31,544 nucleotides of DNA from CAYLHQ01 sp964628935 (GTDB lineage Bacteria; Acidobacteriota; Polarisedimenticolia; Polarisedimenticolales; DASRJG01): positions 1 to 31,544 of the forward strand of contig CAZVOE010000027.1 in the NCBI GenBank assembly GCA_964628935.1. The letters run 5' to 3'. Positions 23,642 through 31,544 of this stretch are shown here, in pieces. The position numbers were made by a program, and so were the translations under genes. Position 1 is the first letter of the stretch. Every line of letters begins with the position of its first letter. Below the pieces are notes generated by a model. The model worked only from the letters and a program-made list of their open reading frames with translations, searched no databases and was not told the origin of the DNA.

Positions 23642-26600
23642 TCAGCGAGCCGTCCCGATCGGAAGCGGTCTCGCCGCGTCCGTGACCGCCCCGATCTTGG
23701 CGGCGTAGGAGCGCTGCGCCTCGATATCCTCGTCGGTCACGAAGTGGACGTCGAGGAGCCCGTCGGTTGGGTAGCCCGTCTTCAAGTAGTTGATTTCCGC
23801 GAGGCAGAGCGACCAACCCTCGAGCCAGCGTTCGAGCGCTCGACGTTGGTCGTCGGTCCCGCCGAAGTGGACGATCAGGTCGATGTCGCTCCCCGGTCCC
23901 GCGGTCGCATTCTTGGTGCTCCCGAAGACGTAGACCGCCTTGACGCCGAACCGGGCCGGATCGATGCAGCGCGCGATGCGCTCGGCGAATCGGAGTCGCC
24001 AGCGCCAGTGATCGTCGGTCTGCGGGCGGCCGCCGAGGGAACCGCGTGGCGAGGTGGGGATCTCCTGGGTTCCCGGAGGGGCGAGGAGGCCGACGGCCTC
24101 CTGCAGGTCGGCGTTCATGAGGATGCGCAGGACCAGCCCGTTCGTGGCGCGGGGGACGTCGATGACCTTGACCACCTCCGCCATCCTCGCGAAGTCCGGG
24201 AGGATCTCCGGCAGGATGTTCGGCGAACGCGTGAGGAAGGCCTCGTTGAAACGCACGCCCTCGTCGTCCGGGTAGAGCGGGAGGTAGCGGATCGAGGCCT
24301 CGACGAGGTCCTGGAAGAAGTGGGTCCCGAAGGAGAGGTCCGGGACGTAGTTCCCCTTCTTCCGGGCGATCTCGATCAGGACCGCGGTGTTGTTGATGTC
24401 GGCGTACGTCACGCCCACGCCGAGCTTCACGTCGCCGCGGCTTCCCCATCGGCCGGGGCCCATGAGCACGAACTGACGCTTGGGAAGGAGCCTGTTGAGT
24501 CGTCCGACCACGCGACCGACCTCGCGCAGTTCGTCGAGGGTGGCGAGGTTCCCGTAGGCGGTCGCGTCGACGTAAACGATGTGGGTAAGGTCCGGCACCC
24601 GCCCGTTCGAGATGTAGCGGTTCCCGGTGAAGACGATCCGGTCCTCGGGGATGTCCCGCGGGATCGGGGCGGCGGTCGCGTCGTCCCCGAACGACTGCGG
24701 CCGGCATTGGAGGAGGTAGAGATCCCGGCCGTCGTGGGCGAACTCCACGTCGACCGGCGTCCCCATCGCCTCGCGGAGGAGGCGGAGGAGGGCACGCATC
24801 CGGATGACGAATTCGGTGCCGTGGACGAGCCCGTCGAAGGTGAAGACGCACTCCTCCGAGCGGAAGTCGATGTTTCGGCCGACCGGCCTCCGGATCCGGT
24901 CCCGCTCACAGATCGAGACGAGCTGTTCGATGATCGGGTACTCGTCCCCGGCTTCGCGCAGGAGCGTGCGGATCGGCACGGTTTCGAAGGCGTTCGATTC
25001 GAGGTCGATCGCGTCGATCTTCGCGGGGGAGTAACGGATCACCTCGTCCATCGTGACGTTCGCACGGAGGCCCGGTTGGCCCGGCGCGATCAGGACCGGG
25101 TAGTCGTCGCCGACGCGGTCCACGGCTCGAGTGCCGAGCCCGGGCACGAGCCGGAGCAAGCCGTCTTCGCGCTTGATTCGCGGCGACCACCGGAACTCGT
25201 TGTTGCTGAAGGCGACGCCGGAGAAGGCGGGGAGGAACCAACGTCCGACCCGCGTCCCGACGACCTCCTGCATCATGATCCCCATCTCCTCGTGGTGGTC
25301 GAGGAGGCCGCGCTCGGCGCGGTACTCGATCGGATCCGGGCCGAATACCGACGCGTACACCTCCGCAATGGCGTCCGTGAGCGCCGCGAGTCGCTCCGCC
25401 TTGGTCCCCCGGTTCGCGAGAAACAGACTCTTGTACTTCCCCGAGAACGCCGAGCCGGTCCGATCCTCGAGGAGGCTCGAGGAGCGGACGATCAGCGGCC
25501 GTTCCCCGAGATCGTCGAGGGCCGCCGAGAGCCCCTGCAGGATCTCCGGCGGAAACGACGAGTTCTTGAACACCTGGACGATGTGGGGGTATTCTTGCCG
25601 AATCTGGTCGGTCTCGAGATACTTCCAATTGTAGACGTCCTCGAGGTCGTTGTGGTGGATGAACTCGAGGAGGACGTCGGACGGCAGATACCAAGTTTTC
25701 GGCATCCGGACCGCGCTCAGGAGTTCCGCGTACTCGGAGGAGTGCTGGATGATCTTCGCGGCGAGGACGAGACCCGCGCTCTTTCCTCCGAGCTTCCCGC
25801 GGCTTCCCGCCGGCAGCACGGTCCGTTTCAGGACCTCGTGGAAGTCCTCCAGGTCGAGAAACCTCCTCGCCGTGGCGATGTAGTCCATCCGGTCGGTGAA
25901 CAGGCGCCGGACGAGCGACACGCGGAGGCCGACTTGCGTCGCGAGGGAGAGGTCGGCGGAGTCGACGCCCGTATGCTCGTACCGCTCGAGCGCGGCCGCG
26001 ATCGCGGCGAGAGGGGTGTCCTGGGTCTCGAGCGCCTCGGAAAGGAACGAGATGTTGTCCTCCTTGATCCACTTCTGGATGCAGGAGACGATCGCCTTCT
26101 CGCTCATGTGTTCCGCCGCGACTCGAAACGTCTCCTCCGTCAGGCGGTCGACGGTCGCGAGCTCGCGTTTCGCGGCGGGACGGTTGTCGAACCCTTCGCG
26201 GCCGTCGTTTCCGCGCTCGCTGGAGACGGCGTGGAGCAGATCCCGAGCCTCGCGGACCCCGCTGTAGTTCAGGTGGTTGATCATCCGGCGCGCGATGCGC
26301 GCGAGGAGCCCCTTGTCGGTCATCCTCAGGAAATCGAGGATGATCCACCACTCCGGGCGCCGTTCGGTCGCCGCGCGCCCCGCGTCGCGCTGGCGATGCT
26401 CGAACGTCTCTCGCAATTCCCGGTGCTGGATCACCTGGGCCGTCCGTTCCGCGATCGTGTCGAGCAGCCGCCGCTCCTCCTTTAAGAAAGGACCCTCGTC
26501 CGCGCGGGGTCGCTCCTCGAGGTAGACGACGTCGATCCGGCCGACCTCCCGGCCGTGCACGAGGATGGGGGACGACATCCGCCACGGCGTCTCGCGGAAG

Positions 26601-26827
26601 TCGATCGGGTGCCACGACCGGGTTCCGTACGTGATCCGTCCCCGGCAGACGGAGGTGTGCTGCCACCCCGCGGGGATCGCTTCGAGGATCCCCTGGAAGA
26701 TCTCGTCGAGCGGCTTGTCCCGTCGGGCCAGGAGCTCGTCGATCCGATAGAGGCAGTTCAACTCCTTCGCCCGCTCCTGGAGGGCGGCGAGGATCCGGTC
26801 GAACGGGCGGCCGCTCGAATCGCTCAT
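23642..26827 (-). CDS. GAF-like / PEP-pyruvate-binding (PPDK N-domain) / nucleotidyltransferase fusion protein
   Basis: 1,061-residue cytoplasmic protein starting at the ATG that overlaps the upstream stop (ATGA at 26824-26827). N-terminal ~150 residues look like a GAF sensor (LNCLYRIDELLARRDKPLDE...SSPILVHGREVGRIDVVY). The middle has the PPDK-type ATP-grasp motifs KLGGKSAGLVLAAKII, PLIVRSSSLLEDRTGSAFSG, a region ending DLYLLQCRPQS, and then FVLMGPGRWGSRGDVKLGV...SFGTHFFQDLVEASIRYLPL, a block shared with the adjacent gene. The extreme C-terminus has a nucleotidyltransferase motif VFGSTKNATAGPGSDIDLIV (GS...DxD). No phosphohistidine or PEP-synthase C-terminal domain is present, so it is not a classical PPDK or PEP synthase. 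Probably a regulatory or phosphotransfer enzyme; reaction unknown. Confidence 0.85.
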   Translation of the reverse strand: MSDSSGRPFDRILAALQERAKELNCLYRIDELLARRDKPLDEIFQGILEAIPAGWQHTSVCRGRITYGTRSWHPIDFRETPWRMSSPILVHGREVGRIDVVYLEERPRADEGPFLKEERRLLDTIAERTAQVIQHRELRETFEHRQRDAGRAATERRPEWWIILDFLRMTDKGLLARIARRMINHLNYSGVREARDLLHAVSSERGNDGREGFDNRPAAKRELATVDRLTEETFRVAAEHMSEKAIVSCIQKWIKEDNISFLSEALETQDTPLAAIAAALERYEHTGVDSADLSLATQVGLRVSLVRRLFTDRMDYIATARRFLDLEDFHEVLKRTVLPAGSRGKLGGKSAGLVLAAKIIQHSSEYAELLSAVRMPKTWYLPSDVLLEFIHHNDLEDVYNWKYLETDQIRQEYPHIVQVFKNSSFPPEILQGLSAALDDLGERPLIVRSSSLLEDRTGSAFSGKYKSLFLANRGTKAERLAALTDAIAEVYASVFGPDPIEYRAERGLLDHHEEMGIMMQEVVGTRVGRWFLPAFSGVAFSNNEFRWSPRIKREDGLLRLVPGLGTRAVDRVGDDYPVLIAPGQPGLRANVTMDEVIRYSPAKIDAIDLESNAFETVPIRTLLREAGDEYPIIEQLVSICERDRIRRPVGRNIDFRSEECVFTFDGLVHGTEFVIRMRALLRLLREAMGTPVDVEFAHDGRDLYLLQCRPQSFGDDATAAPIPRDIPEDRIVFTGNRYISNGRVPDLTHIVYVDATAYGNLATLDELREVGRVVGRLNRLLPKRQFVLMGPGRWGSRGDVKLGVGVTYADINNTAVLIEIARKKGNYVPDLSFGTHFFQDLVEASIRYLPLYPDDEGVRFNEAFLTRSPNILPEILPDFARMAEVVKVIDVPRATNGLVLRILMNADLQEAVGLLAPPGTQEIPTSPRGSLGGRPQTDDHWRWRLRFAERIARCIDPARFGVKAVYVFGSTKNATAGPGSDIDLIVHFGGTDDQRRALERWLEGWSLCLAEINYLKTGYPTDGLLDVHFVTDEDIEAQRSYAAKIGAVTDAARPLPIGTAR

Positions 26828-28587
26828 GAGGGTTCTCCGGGAGTGGGGGAGAGGAGGATGGCCCCCTTTCCCGTGCGCCCGTCGACGCGGACCGCGAGGG
26901 GAGCCGGTGTCTCCACGTGGCGCACGAACGGGCCGCAGGCGACGCTCGGGAGGGCCTCGAGCCGCTCCCAGGCGATCGGCCGATCGAGATCCTGACGCAC
27001 GGTGAAGTACGGGATCCGGAAACTCGTGATGTTGTGGAAGAAATGGGATCCCTGGCTCGGATCGACGCGCATGTTCGGGAGTCCCGATTCGACGATCACC
27101 CGCGCCCCCGAGATCTGCGACCAGACGACGGGGATGCCGAGCCAGGGGTCGGTCGATCCCCACCGTCCGAACCCGATCAAGACGTAGGGTCGCCCCGCCG
27201 CGACGAGCGTCCGATTGACCCTCTCGATCTCGGCGGCGATCGCCGGCGTGTGCGCGGCGTCGAATGCCCGCGGCTTCACGTAAACGACGTCCCGGATCGC
27301 GTGGAGCGTCCCGTTCCCCATCGTCCGGCGCGAGGCGACGAGCGTGTCGGGACCGTCGAGGACATCGTCCTCCACCTCGACCGTCTCGTGGGAGACGGCC
27401 ATCGGACGGACCTGGAGAAAACCGAAGCGGGCGGGTTCGGGGGATCGCTCGGGAAACGTGGCGGCGAACTCGATTTCGACCCGCTCTCCGAGGGCGTCCT
27501 CGGAGAGGACGAGCAGGCGTTTCAATACGGAATTGAATCCGAACGCGTTCAGGGAGAGAAGCGGCGCGAAGTCGAGTAGCCGCGGGCCCGGCACCGCGAC
27601 GCCCGGCACCAGCCGGTCGGAACCGGCGTCGTAGGTGGACGCGATCCAGCGCAGAGTTCCGTCCGACTCCGCGTCGGCGAGGGACGCGCGGACGAGATAC
27701 TCGGTCTCGGCGAGCGGGTCGTAGACGGGTACCCCCATGTGCACTGCCCAGAACTCGGTCTGCGTCTGACCGAGCGCCTCCCGCGTCGAGGAGAAGGGCG
27801 GCCTGGCGTTCGGCCAGGCGGGGGAGTAAGGCCACGAGGTGCCGCCATCCACGATCGTCTTCCCGAGGCCGAGCGCGAGGTGGACGATTCCCTGTTCGGG
27901 GCGGGCGTGGCCGGTCGGGTAGAAGTTGAACGACCGCGCGACCCCCGAGAGGTGGGGATAGAACCGCTCGCGGTGGCGTCGTCCCACGACTTCCTGGACG
28001 ATCACCGCCATCTTCTCCTCGGTAGGCGAGCGACCCGTGGCGCGGACGTAGGCGGCGGCCTCGGCGAAGAACGTGGAGGCCCAGACGAACTTCACCGCTT
28101 CCACGAGTTTGCGCCAGCGCACGTCGGGATCGTACGCGTTGTTCGGGATCATCTTGGTCGCGTAGACCCCGGCGAAGGGTTCGTTCATGGCGTCCTCGAG
28201 GAGGCTCGAGGAGCGAACCGCGAGAGGGGTATGGACCCCCTCGACAAGAGCCCTCAGGTCTCCAACCAGGTCGACCGGCAGGTCGGCCCGGAGGAACGCG
28301 CGGACGATCGCCTCGTCCGAGGCGGCGCCGGCCACCGCCGTGCGGAGGTCGTTCTGCTCGAGAAAGGCGTCGAAATGGGCGGTCGCGATCACCGCGAACC
28401 GAGGAACGGCCACCTCGAGCGATGCGGCGGCGTCCCGGAACTCGGAGAGGAATCCGTCGATGAAAACGAGGCCCGATGCCTTCCCTCCGAGGGCCCCGCC
28501 GCCGATTCTGGCGAAGCGGTGCTCCCCGTCGAGAAAGCGGCGGTCGAACCGGGGGATCTCCCCGACGGTGCTGTCCCTGGCCGTCAT
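26824..28587 (-). CDS. PEP/pyruvate-binding (PPDK N-domain) protein, partner of the downstream fusion protein
   Basis: 587-residue cytoplasmic protein. ATP-grasp motifs of the PPDK N-terminal domain: GGGALGGKASGLVFIDGFL (~29-47), PLAVRSSSLLEDAMNEPFAG and MAVIVQEVVGRRHRERFYPH. It has FGFLQVRPMAVS, then the extra block YVLIGFGRWGSTDPWLGIP...SQGSHFFHNITSFRIPYF, which is paralogous to a block in the next gene. It lacks the GAF-like and nucleotidyltransferase ends of that gene and lacks a phosphohistidine domain. Its stop and the partner's start overlap (ATGA), implying coupled translation and probably a complex. ATG 28587 with GAGG upstream and a TAGAAT -10 box. Exact reaction unknown. Confidence 0.85.
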   Translation of the reverse strand: MTARDSTVGEIPRFDRRFLDGEHRFARIGGGALGGKASGLVFIDGFLSEFRDAAASLEVAVPRFAVIATAHFDAFLEQNDLRTAVAGAASDEAIVRAFLRADLPVDLVGDLRALVEGVHTPLAVRSSSLLEDAMNEPFAGVYATKMIPNNAYDPDVRWRKLVEAVKFVWASTFFAEAAAYVRATGRSPTEEKMAVIVQEVVGRRHRERFYPHLSGVARSFNFYPTGHARPEQGIVHLALGLGKTIVDGGTSWPYSPAWPNARPPFSSTREALGQTQTEFWAVHMGVPVYDPLAETEYLVRASLADAESDGTLRWIASTYDAGSDRLVPGVAVPGPRLLDFAPLLSLNAFGFNSVLKRLLVLSEDALGERVEIEFAATFPERSPEPARFGFLQVRPMAVSHETVEVEDDVLDGPDTLVASRRTMGNGTLHAIRDVVYVKPRAFDAAHTPAIAAEIERVNRTLVAAGRPYVLIGFGRWGSTDPWLGIPVVWSQISGARVIVESGLPNMRVDPSQGSHFFHNITSFRIPYFTVRQDLDRPIAWERLEALPSVACGPFVRHVETPAPLAVRVDGRTGKGAILLSPTPGEPS

Positions 28588-28611
28588 GGAGCCTCGAAAA
28601 GGGCCAGGGCC

Positions 28612-28617
28612 ATTCTA
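28612..28617 (-). promoter_or_regulatory. -10 hexamer for the PEP-binding gene pair
   Basis: On the minus strand TAGAAT lies 24 bp before the ATG at 28587, in the 35-bp gap after the glutamate dehydrogenase stop. Same hexamer and spacing as at the thioesterase gene. It suggests the pair can be transcribed separately from the dehydrogenase. Confidence 0.4.
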
Positions 28618-28622
28618 CCCGG

Positions 28623-29909
28623 TCACACCCAACCGCGGTCTTTGCAGGCCCGCGCGACCCGTCCAATCGCGATCACGTAGGCGGCGTCTCGCATGAAGAG
28701 CTTTTGCTTCTTCGCGATCTCGAGGACGGCGTCGAACGCGGCGGTCATCTTCACGTCGAGTTTCCCGAGGACCTCGTCCTTTTCCCAGAAGTAGTTCATG
28801 TTGCTCTGGACTTGCTCGAAGTAGGAGCAGGTGACGCCTCCCGCGTTCGCGAGAAAGTCCGGGATCACGAAGATCCCGCGGCTCTCGAGGACCCGGTCGG
28901 CCTCCGGAGTCGTCGGGCCGTTCGCCCCTTCCGCCACGATCTTCACGGACGGGGCGATCTTCCCGACGTTTTCGCCCGTGATCTGGTTCTCGATCGCGGA
29001 GGGCATCAAGATGTCGACCGGTTGCTCCAGCCACGCCTCTCCCGGCAGGACTTCGTAGCCGAGCTTCCGCGCCTGATCCTTGTCGATCCCCCCAAACCGG
29101 TCGGTGATCCGGAGGAGCTCCTGGAGGTCGATCCCAGACGCCTTTCGGTACGAATACGACGTCTGGTCGGTCTGATCCCAGCAGGAAACGCAAGTCACCG
29201 TGCCGCCCATCTTCAGATACAGCTCGATCGCGTACTGAGCGACGTTTCCGAACCCCTGGACCGACGCCGTGGTGTTCTCGGGCTTCAGACCGAGGTCTCG
29301 CAGCGCTTCGCGGAGCGTGAAGATCACGCCGTACCCCGTCGCCTCGGTCCGGCCGAGGGAGCCTCCCATGCCGACGGGCTTGCCGGTGATGACGCCCGGG
29401 AGCTTCTCCCCGCGAATCGCCTCGAACTCGTCGAGCATCCAGAGCATGTGCTGAGCGTTCGTCATGATGTCGGGAGCCGGGACGTCGGACGCGGGCCCGA
29501 TGTTCTTCCAGACCTGCCGTACCCACCCGCGGCAGATTCCCTCCTGCTCGCGGGGGCTCAGGTGGTGCGGGTCGCAGATGACCCCTCCCTTCCCTCCGCC
29601 GAGCGGAATGTCGACGACCGCGCACTTCCAAGTCATCCACATCGCGAGGGCGCGGACGGTGTCGATCGATTCGTGGGGGTGGAAACGGATCCCCCCCTTG
29701 CACGGTCCCCGGGCGTCGTTGTGCTGGACGCGGAACCCGCGGAAGATCTTGACGTCTCCATCGTCCATCCGGACGGGGATGCTGAACTGGTATTCGCGAA
29801 GCGGCTGACGGAGCAACTCCCGGGTGCCGGGGTCGAGACCGATACGCTCGGCCACCCCGTCGAACTGCTGCTGCGCCATCTGGTACGGGCTGAAGGTCTG
29901 GACGGCCAC
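28623..29909 (-). CDS. Glutamate dehydrogenase, short (RocG/GudB-like, probably NAD-linked) type
   Basis: 428 residues, the normal length of the small hexameric class. Catalyses oxidative deamination of glutamate to 2-oxoglutarate and ammonia, or the reverse. Key residues: substrate lysines K71 (GPCKGGIRFHP) and K95 (WMTWKCAVVD), K107 in IPLGGGKGG, and catalytic Asp147 (VPAPDIMT). The Rossmann segment is ASVQGFGNVAQYAIELYLKMG, and EGANGPTTPEAD and DFLANAGGVTCSYFEQVQ mark the rest of the family. The GFGNVA type and short length suggest NAD preference and a catabolic role (inference). GTG start at 29909 with a strong AAGGAG. Divergent from a second, longer glutamate dehydrogenase; followed on the same strand by the PEP-binding pair after 35 bp. 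Confidence 0.95.
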   Translation of the reverse strand: MAVQTFSPYQMAQQQFDGVAERIGLDPGTRELLRQPLREYQFSIPVRMDDGDVKIFRGFRVQHNDARGPCKGGIRFHPHESIDTVRALAMWMTWKCAVVDIPLGGGKGGVICDPHHLSPREQEGICRGWVRQVWKNIGPASDVPAPDIMTNAQHMLWMLDEFEAIRGEKLPGVITGKPVGMGGSLGRTEATGYGVIFTLREALRDLGLKPENTTASVQGFGNVAQYAIELYLKMGGTVTCVSCWDQTDQTSYSYRKASGIDLQELLRITDRFGGIDKDQARKLGYEVLPGEAWLEQPVDILMPSAIENQITGENVGKIAPSVKIVAEGANGPTTPEADRVLESRGIFVIPDFLANAGGVTCSYFEQVQSNMNYFWEKDEVLGKLDVKMTAAFDAVLEIAKKQKLFMRDAAYVIAIGRVARACKDRGWV

Positions 29910-29977
29910 TGGAATCTCCTTCCGCGCGCTCTGAGCGGCCGGTCATTGCGTGTCGGGGACCGGTCGAACCCGGCCGG

Positions 29978-29983
29978 ATTGTA
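29978..29983 (-). promoter_or_regulatory. -10 hexamer for the short glutamate dehydrogenase
   Basis: TACAAT on the minus strand (5 of 6 to TATAAT), about 68 bp upstream of the GTG start at 29909. No good -35 box at the usual distance. It lies in the 233-bp region between the divergent dehydrogenases. Confidence 0.4.
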
Positions 29984-30028
29984 TCGCCCCGGCGTAAACG
30001 GTCCAGCAGGCGGCGGCGCGGAATCGAA

Positions 30029-30040
30029 TGACAAATGTCA
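30029..30040. promoter_or_regulatory. Palindrome between divergent glutamate dehydrogenases, candidate operator
   Basis: TGACA-AA-TGTCA, a perfect 5+5 bp dyad, lies about midway between the two starts (29909 and 30143). Its AT-richness stands out against the surroundings. It could bind a regulator acting on either gene; no regulator gene is in view. Confidence 0.3.
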
Positions 30041-30142
30041 AACGTGGAAAGCGGCCCTCCTTGGCGGATCGGCGAGCCTTGCGCAATCATGGCGCTCGAT
30101 CCGGGCCGGGAGCGCCCGCCGATCCCCGACAGGAGGAACTCG

Positions 30143-31504
30143 ATGCACGACACCGTGGCGAACCTGATGGCGCAGGTCAAGGCGAAGAACCCGGCGGAAC
30201 CGGAGTTCCACCAGGCGGTGCAGGAGGTCGCCGAGTCGCTGGCGCTCGTTCTCGACCGGCACCCCGAATACCGCACCGCGAAAATCCTCGAGCGGATCAT
30301 CGAGCCCGAGCGCGTGATCCTGTTCCGCGTCCCGTGGGTCGACGACCAGGGGGAAATCCAAATCAACCGCGGCTTTCGGATCGAGATGAACAGCGCCCTC
30401 GGCCCGTACAAGGGGGGACTCCGCTTCCACCCCTCCGTGAACCTCGGGATCCTCAAGTTCCTCGCCTTCGAGCAGGTCTTCAAGAACTCACTGACCACGC
30501 TTCCGATGGGCGGCGGAAAGGGCGGGTCGGACTTCGATCCGAAGGGGAAGAGCGACAACGAGGTCATGCGTTTCTGCCAAGCGTTCATGGCGGAGCTCTT
30601 CCGGCACATCGGCCCGGACACCGACGTCCCCGCCGGCGACATCGGCGTGGGCGGTCGCGAGATCGGCTTTCTGTTCGGCATGTACAAGAAGCTCCGGAAC
30701 GAGTTCACCGGCGTCCTGACGGGAAAGGGGCTGAACTGGGGAGGCTCCCTGATCCGGCCGGAAGCGACGGGGTACGGCGCCGTCTACTTCGCGGCCGAGA
30801 TGCTCAAGACGAGGAACGAGACGCTCGAGGGCAAGATCTGTCTCGTCTCCGGGAGCGGAAATGTCGCGCAGTACACCTGCGAGAAGCTCCTCCAACTCGG
30901 CGCTCGACCGGTGACGCTCTCGGATTCCGGGGGTTATATCTACGACGAGGCCGGAATCGACGCCGAGAAGCTCAAGTTCGTCATGGAACTGAAGAACTTG
31001 AGGCGCGGTCGCATCAAGGAGTACGCCGATAAGTTCAAAGGAGCGGTCTACACGCCGGTCGATCCGAAGCTCGACTACAACCCGATCTGGAACCACAAGG
31101 CGGACTGCGCCTTCCCGAGCGCGACGCAGAACGAGATCAACGGCAAGGACGCCGCGAACCTCCTGAAGAACGGCGTCTACGTCGTGAGCGAGGGGGCGAA
31201 CATGCCGACGACGATCGAAGGCGTGAACCTCTTTCTCGAGAAGAGGATCCTCTACGGTCCTGGCAAGGCGGCGAACGCCGGCGGCGTCGCCACCTCGGGC
31301 CTCGAGATGTCCCAAAACAGCCAGAGGATGTCATGGTCGAGGGAGGAGGTCGACCAGCGGCTCCACTCGATCATGGTGAACATTCACAAGAATTGCTACG
31401 AGACGGCCGCGAAGTACGGCACCCCGGGAAATTACGTGAATGGGGCGAACATCGCCGGCTTCCTCAAGGTCGCGAACGCGATGATGGACCAGGGCGTCGT
31501 CTAG
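30143..31504 (+). CDS. gdhA: Glutamate dehydrogenase, long (GdhA-like, probably NADP-linked) type
   Basis: 453 residues, matching the ~450-residue GdhA subfamily usually used for ammonia assimilation with NADPH. Key residues: K90 (GPYKGGLRFHP), K114, K126 (LPMGGGKGGSDFDP) and catalytic Asp166 (VPAGDIGVGGREIGFLFG). The cofactor region is VSGSGNVAQYTCEKLLQLGA, with TLSDSGGYIYDE following; the SGSGNVAQY form is typical of GdhA. C-terminal SNAGGVA-like AANAGGVATSGLEMSQNSQR and the final YVNGANIAGFLKVANAM are intact. ATG 30143 with AGGAGG at 30131-30136; the upstream frame is open to 30035 but non-homologous. The stop TAG is 40 bp from the window edge; nothing further is seen. NADP preference is inferred from subfamily. 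Confidence 0.95.
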   Translation: MHDTVANLMAQVKAKNPAEPEFHQAVQEVAESLALVLDRHPEYRTAKILERIIEPERVILFRVPWVDDQGEIQINRGFRIEMNSALGPYKGGLRFHPSVNLGILKFLAFEQVFKNSLTTLPMGGGKGGSDFDPKGKSDNEVMRFCQAFMAELFRHIGPDTDVPAGDIGVGGREIGFLFGMYKKLRNEFTGVLTGKGLNWGGSLIRPEATGYGAVYFAAEMLKTRNETLEGKICLVSGSGNVAQYTCEKLLQLGARPVTLSDSGGYIYDEAGIDAEKLKFVMELKNLRRGRIKEYADKFKGAVYTPVDPKLDYNPIWNHKADCAFPSATQNEINGKDAANLLKNGVYVVSEGANMPTTIEGVNLFLEKRILYGPGKAANAGGVATSGLEMSQNSQRMSWSREEVDQRLHSIMVNIHKNCYETAAKYGTPGNYVNGANIAGFLKVANAMMDQGVV

Positions 31505-31544
31505 GCCCGCGCCGCGATGCCGTCGGGGGAGCGGAGGGCGGTCG

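Noticed and set aside
22130..26485. A plus-strand open frame of 1,451 codons opposite the protease and PEP-binding genes
   Set aside because: Low-complexity Arg/Glu/Asp/Val composition typical of antisense frames in GC-rich DNA; it spans several real genes on both strands and shows no domain motif.
23642..28587. Pyruvate phosphate dikinase or PEP synthase annotation
   Set aside because: Only N-terminal ATP-binding motifs are present; no phosphohistidine domain (GG.T.H) or C-terminal PEP-binding barrel could be found.
26828..28666. Upstream extension of the fusion-protein frame to 28666
   Set aside because: The extra ~600 residues are Arg/Gly/Pro-rich and lie opposite or within the other PEP-binding gene; the ATGA-coupled start at 26827 explains the gene.

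Overview
This window comes from a very GC-rich, Gram-negative bacterium. The evidence is a lipobox protein, a probable Tat-exported Fe-S protein, periplasmic c-type haem motifs, large secreted proteins with thrombospondin-type calcium repeats, and a recurring C-terminal 'FWYLV...G.GTWG..S.G..R' module. That mix is most familiar to me from Acidobacteriota (Thermoanaerobaculia/Holophagae-like) and neighbouring phyla; the assignment is an inference. A run of 10 Ns and several broken reading frames suggest a draft or metagenome assembly, so single disruptions may be sequence errors.

Left region (1-9120): a Kef-type cation/proton antiporter, cut by an in-frame amber codon, is divergent from a signalling and respiration block. 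The block has a membrane histidine kinase with two c-haem-like motifs in its sensor domain, a small archaemetzincin-like protease and an NtrC-type sigma-54 activator. After a 241-bp gap carrying a good sigma-54 (-24/-12) promoter match comes a tight run: a 5-Cys small protein, a 34-residue membrane peptide, a HybA-like four-cluster Fe-S protein, a HybB/NrfD-like quinone-reactive membrane protein, and two membrane-anchored GcvH-like proteins that lack the lipoyl lysine. A perfect GC hairpin closes the run. I read this as a redox-sensed, sigma-54-controlled periplasm-to-quinone electron-transfer module. The twin GcvH-like subunits are its least explained part.

Middle (9120-18310): exported ApbE flavin transferase; an ALDH7-type semialdehyde dehydrogenase; an ICMT/PEMT-like membrane methyltransferase; a decayed NAD(P)-binding oxidoreductase; a hot-dog thioesterase; a small membrane protein; a lipoprotein; a large secreted choice-of-anchor B/LVIVD protein with a frameshift near its C-terminus; and a small c-type cytochrome.

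Right (18298-31544): a minus-strand S8 protease - MBOAT - SGNH-like gene run (secreted protease plus surface O-acylation machinery, interrupted by the assembly gap); a metallophosphoesterase; two translationally coupled PEP/pyruvate-binding (PPDK N-domain) proteins, one fused to a GAF-like and a nucleotidyltransferase domain; and two divergent glutamate dehydrogenases of different subfamilies with a small palindrome between them.

No rRNA, tRNA, CRISPR array, insertion sequence or integrase was seen. No intergenic stretch exceeds 300 bp.
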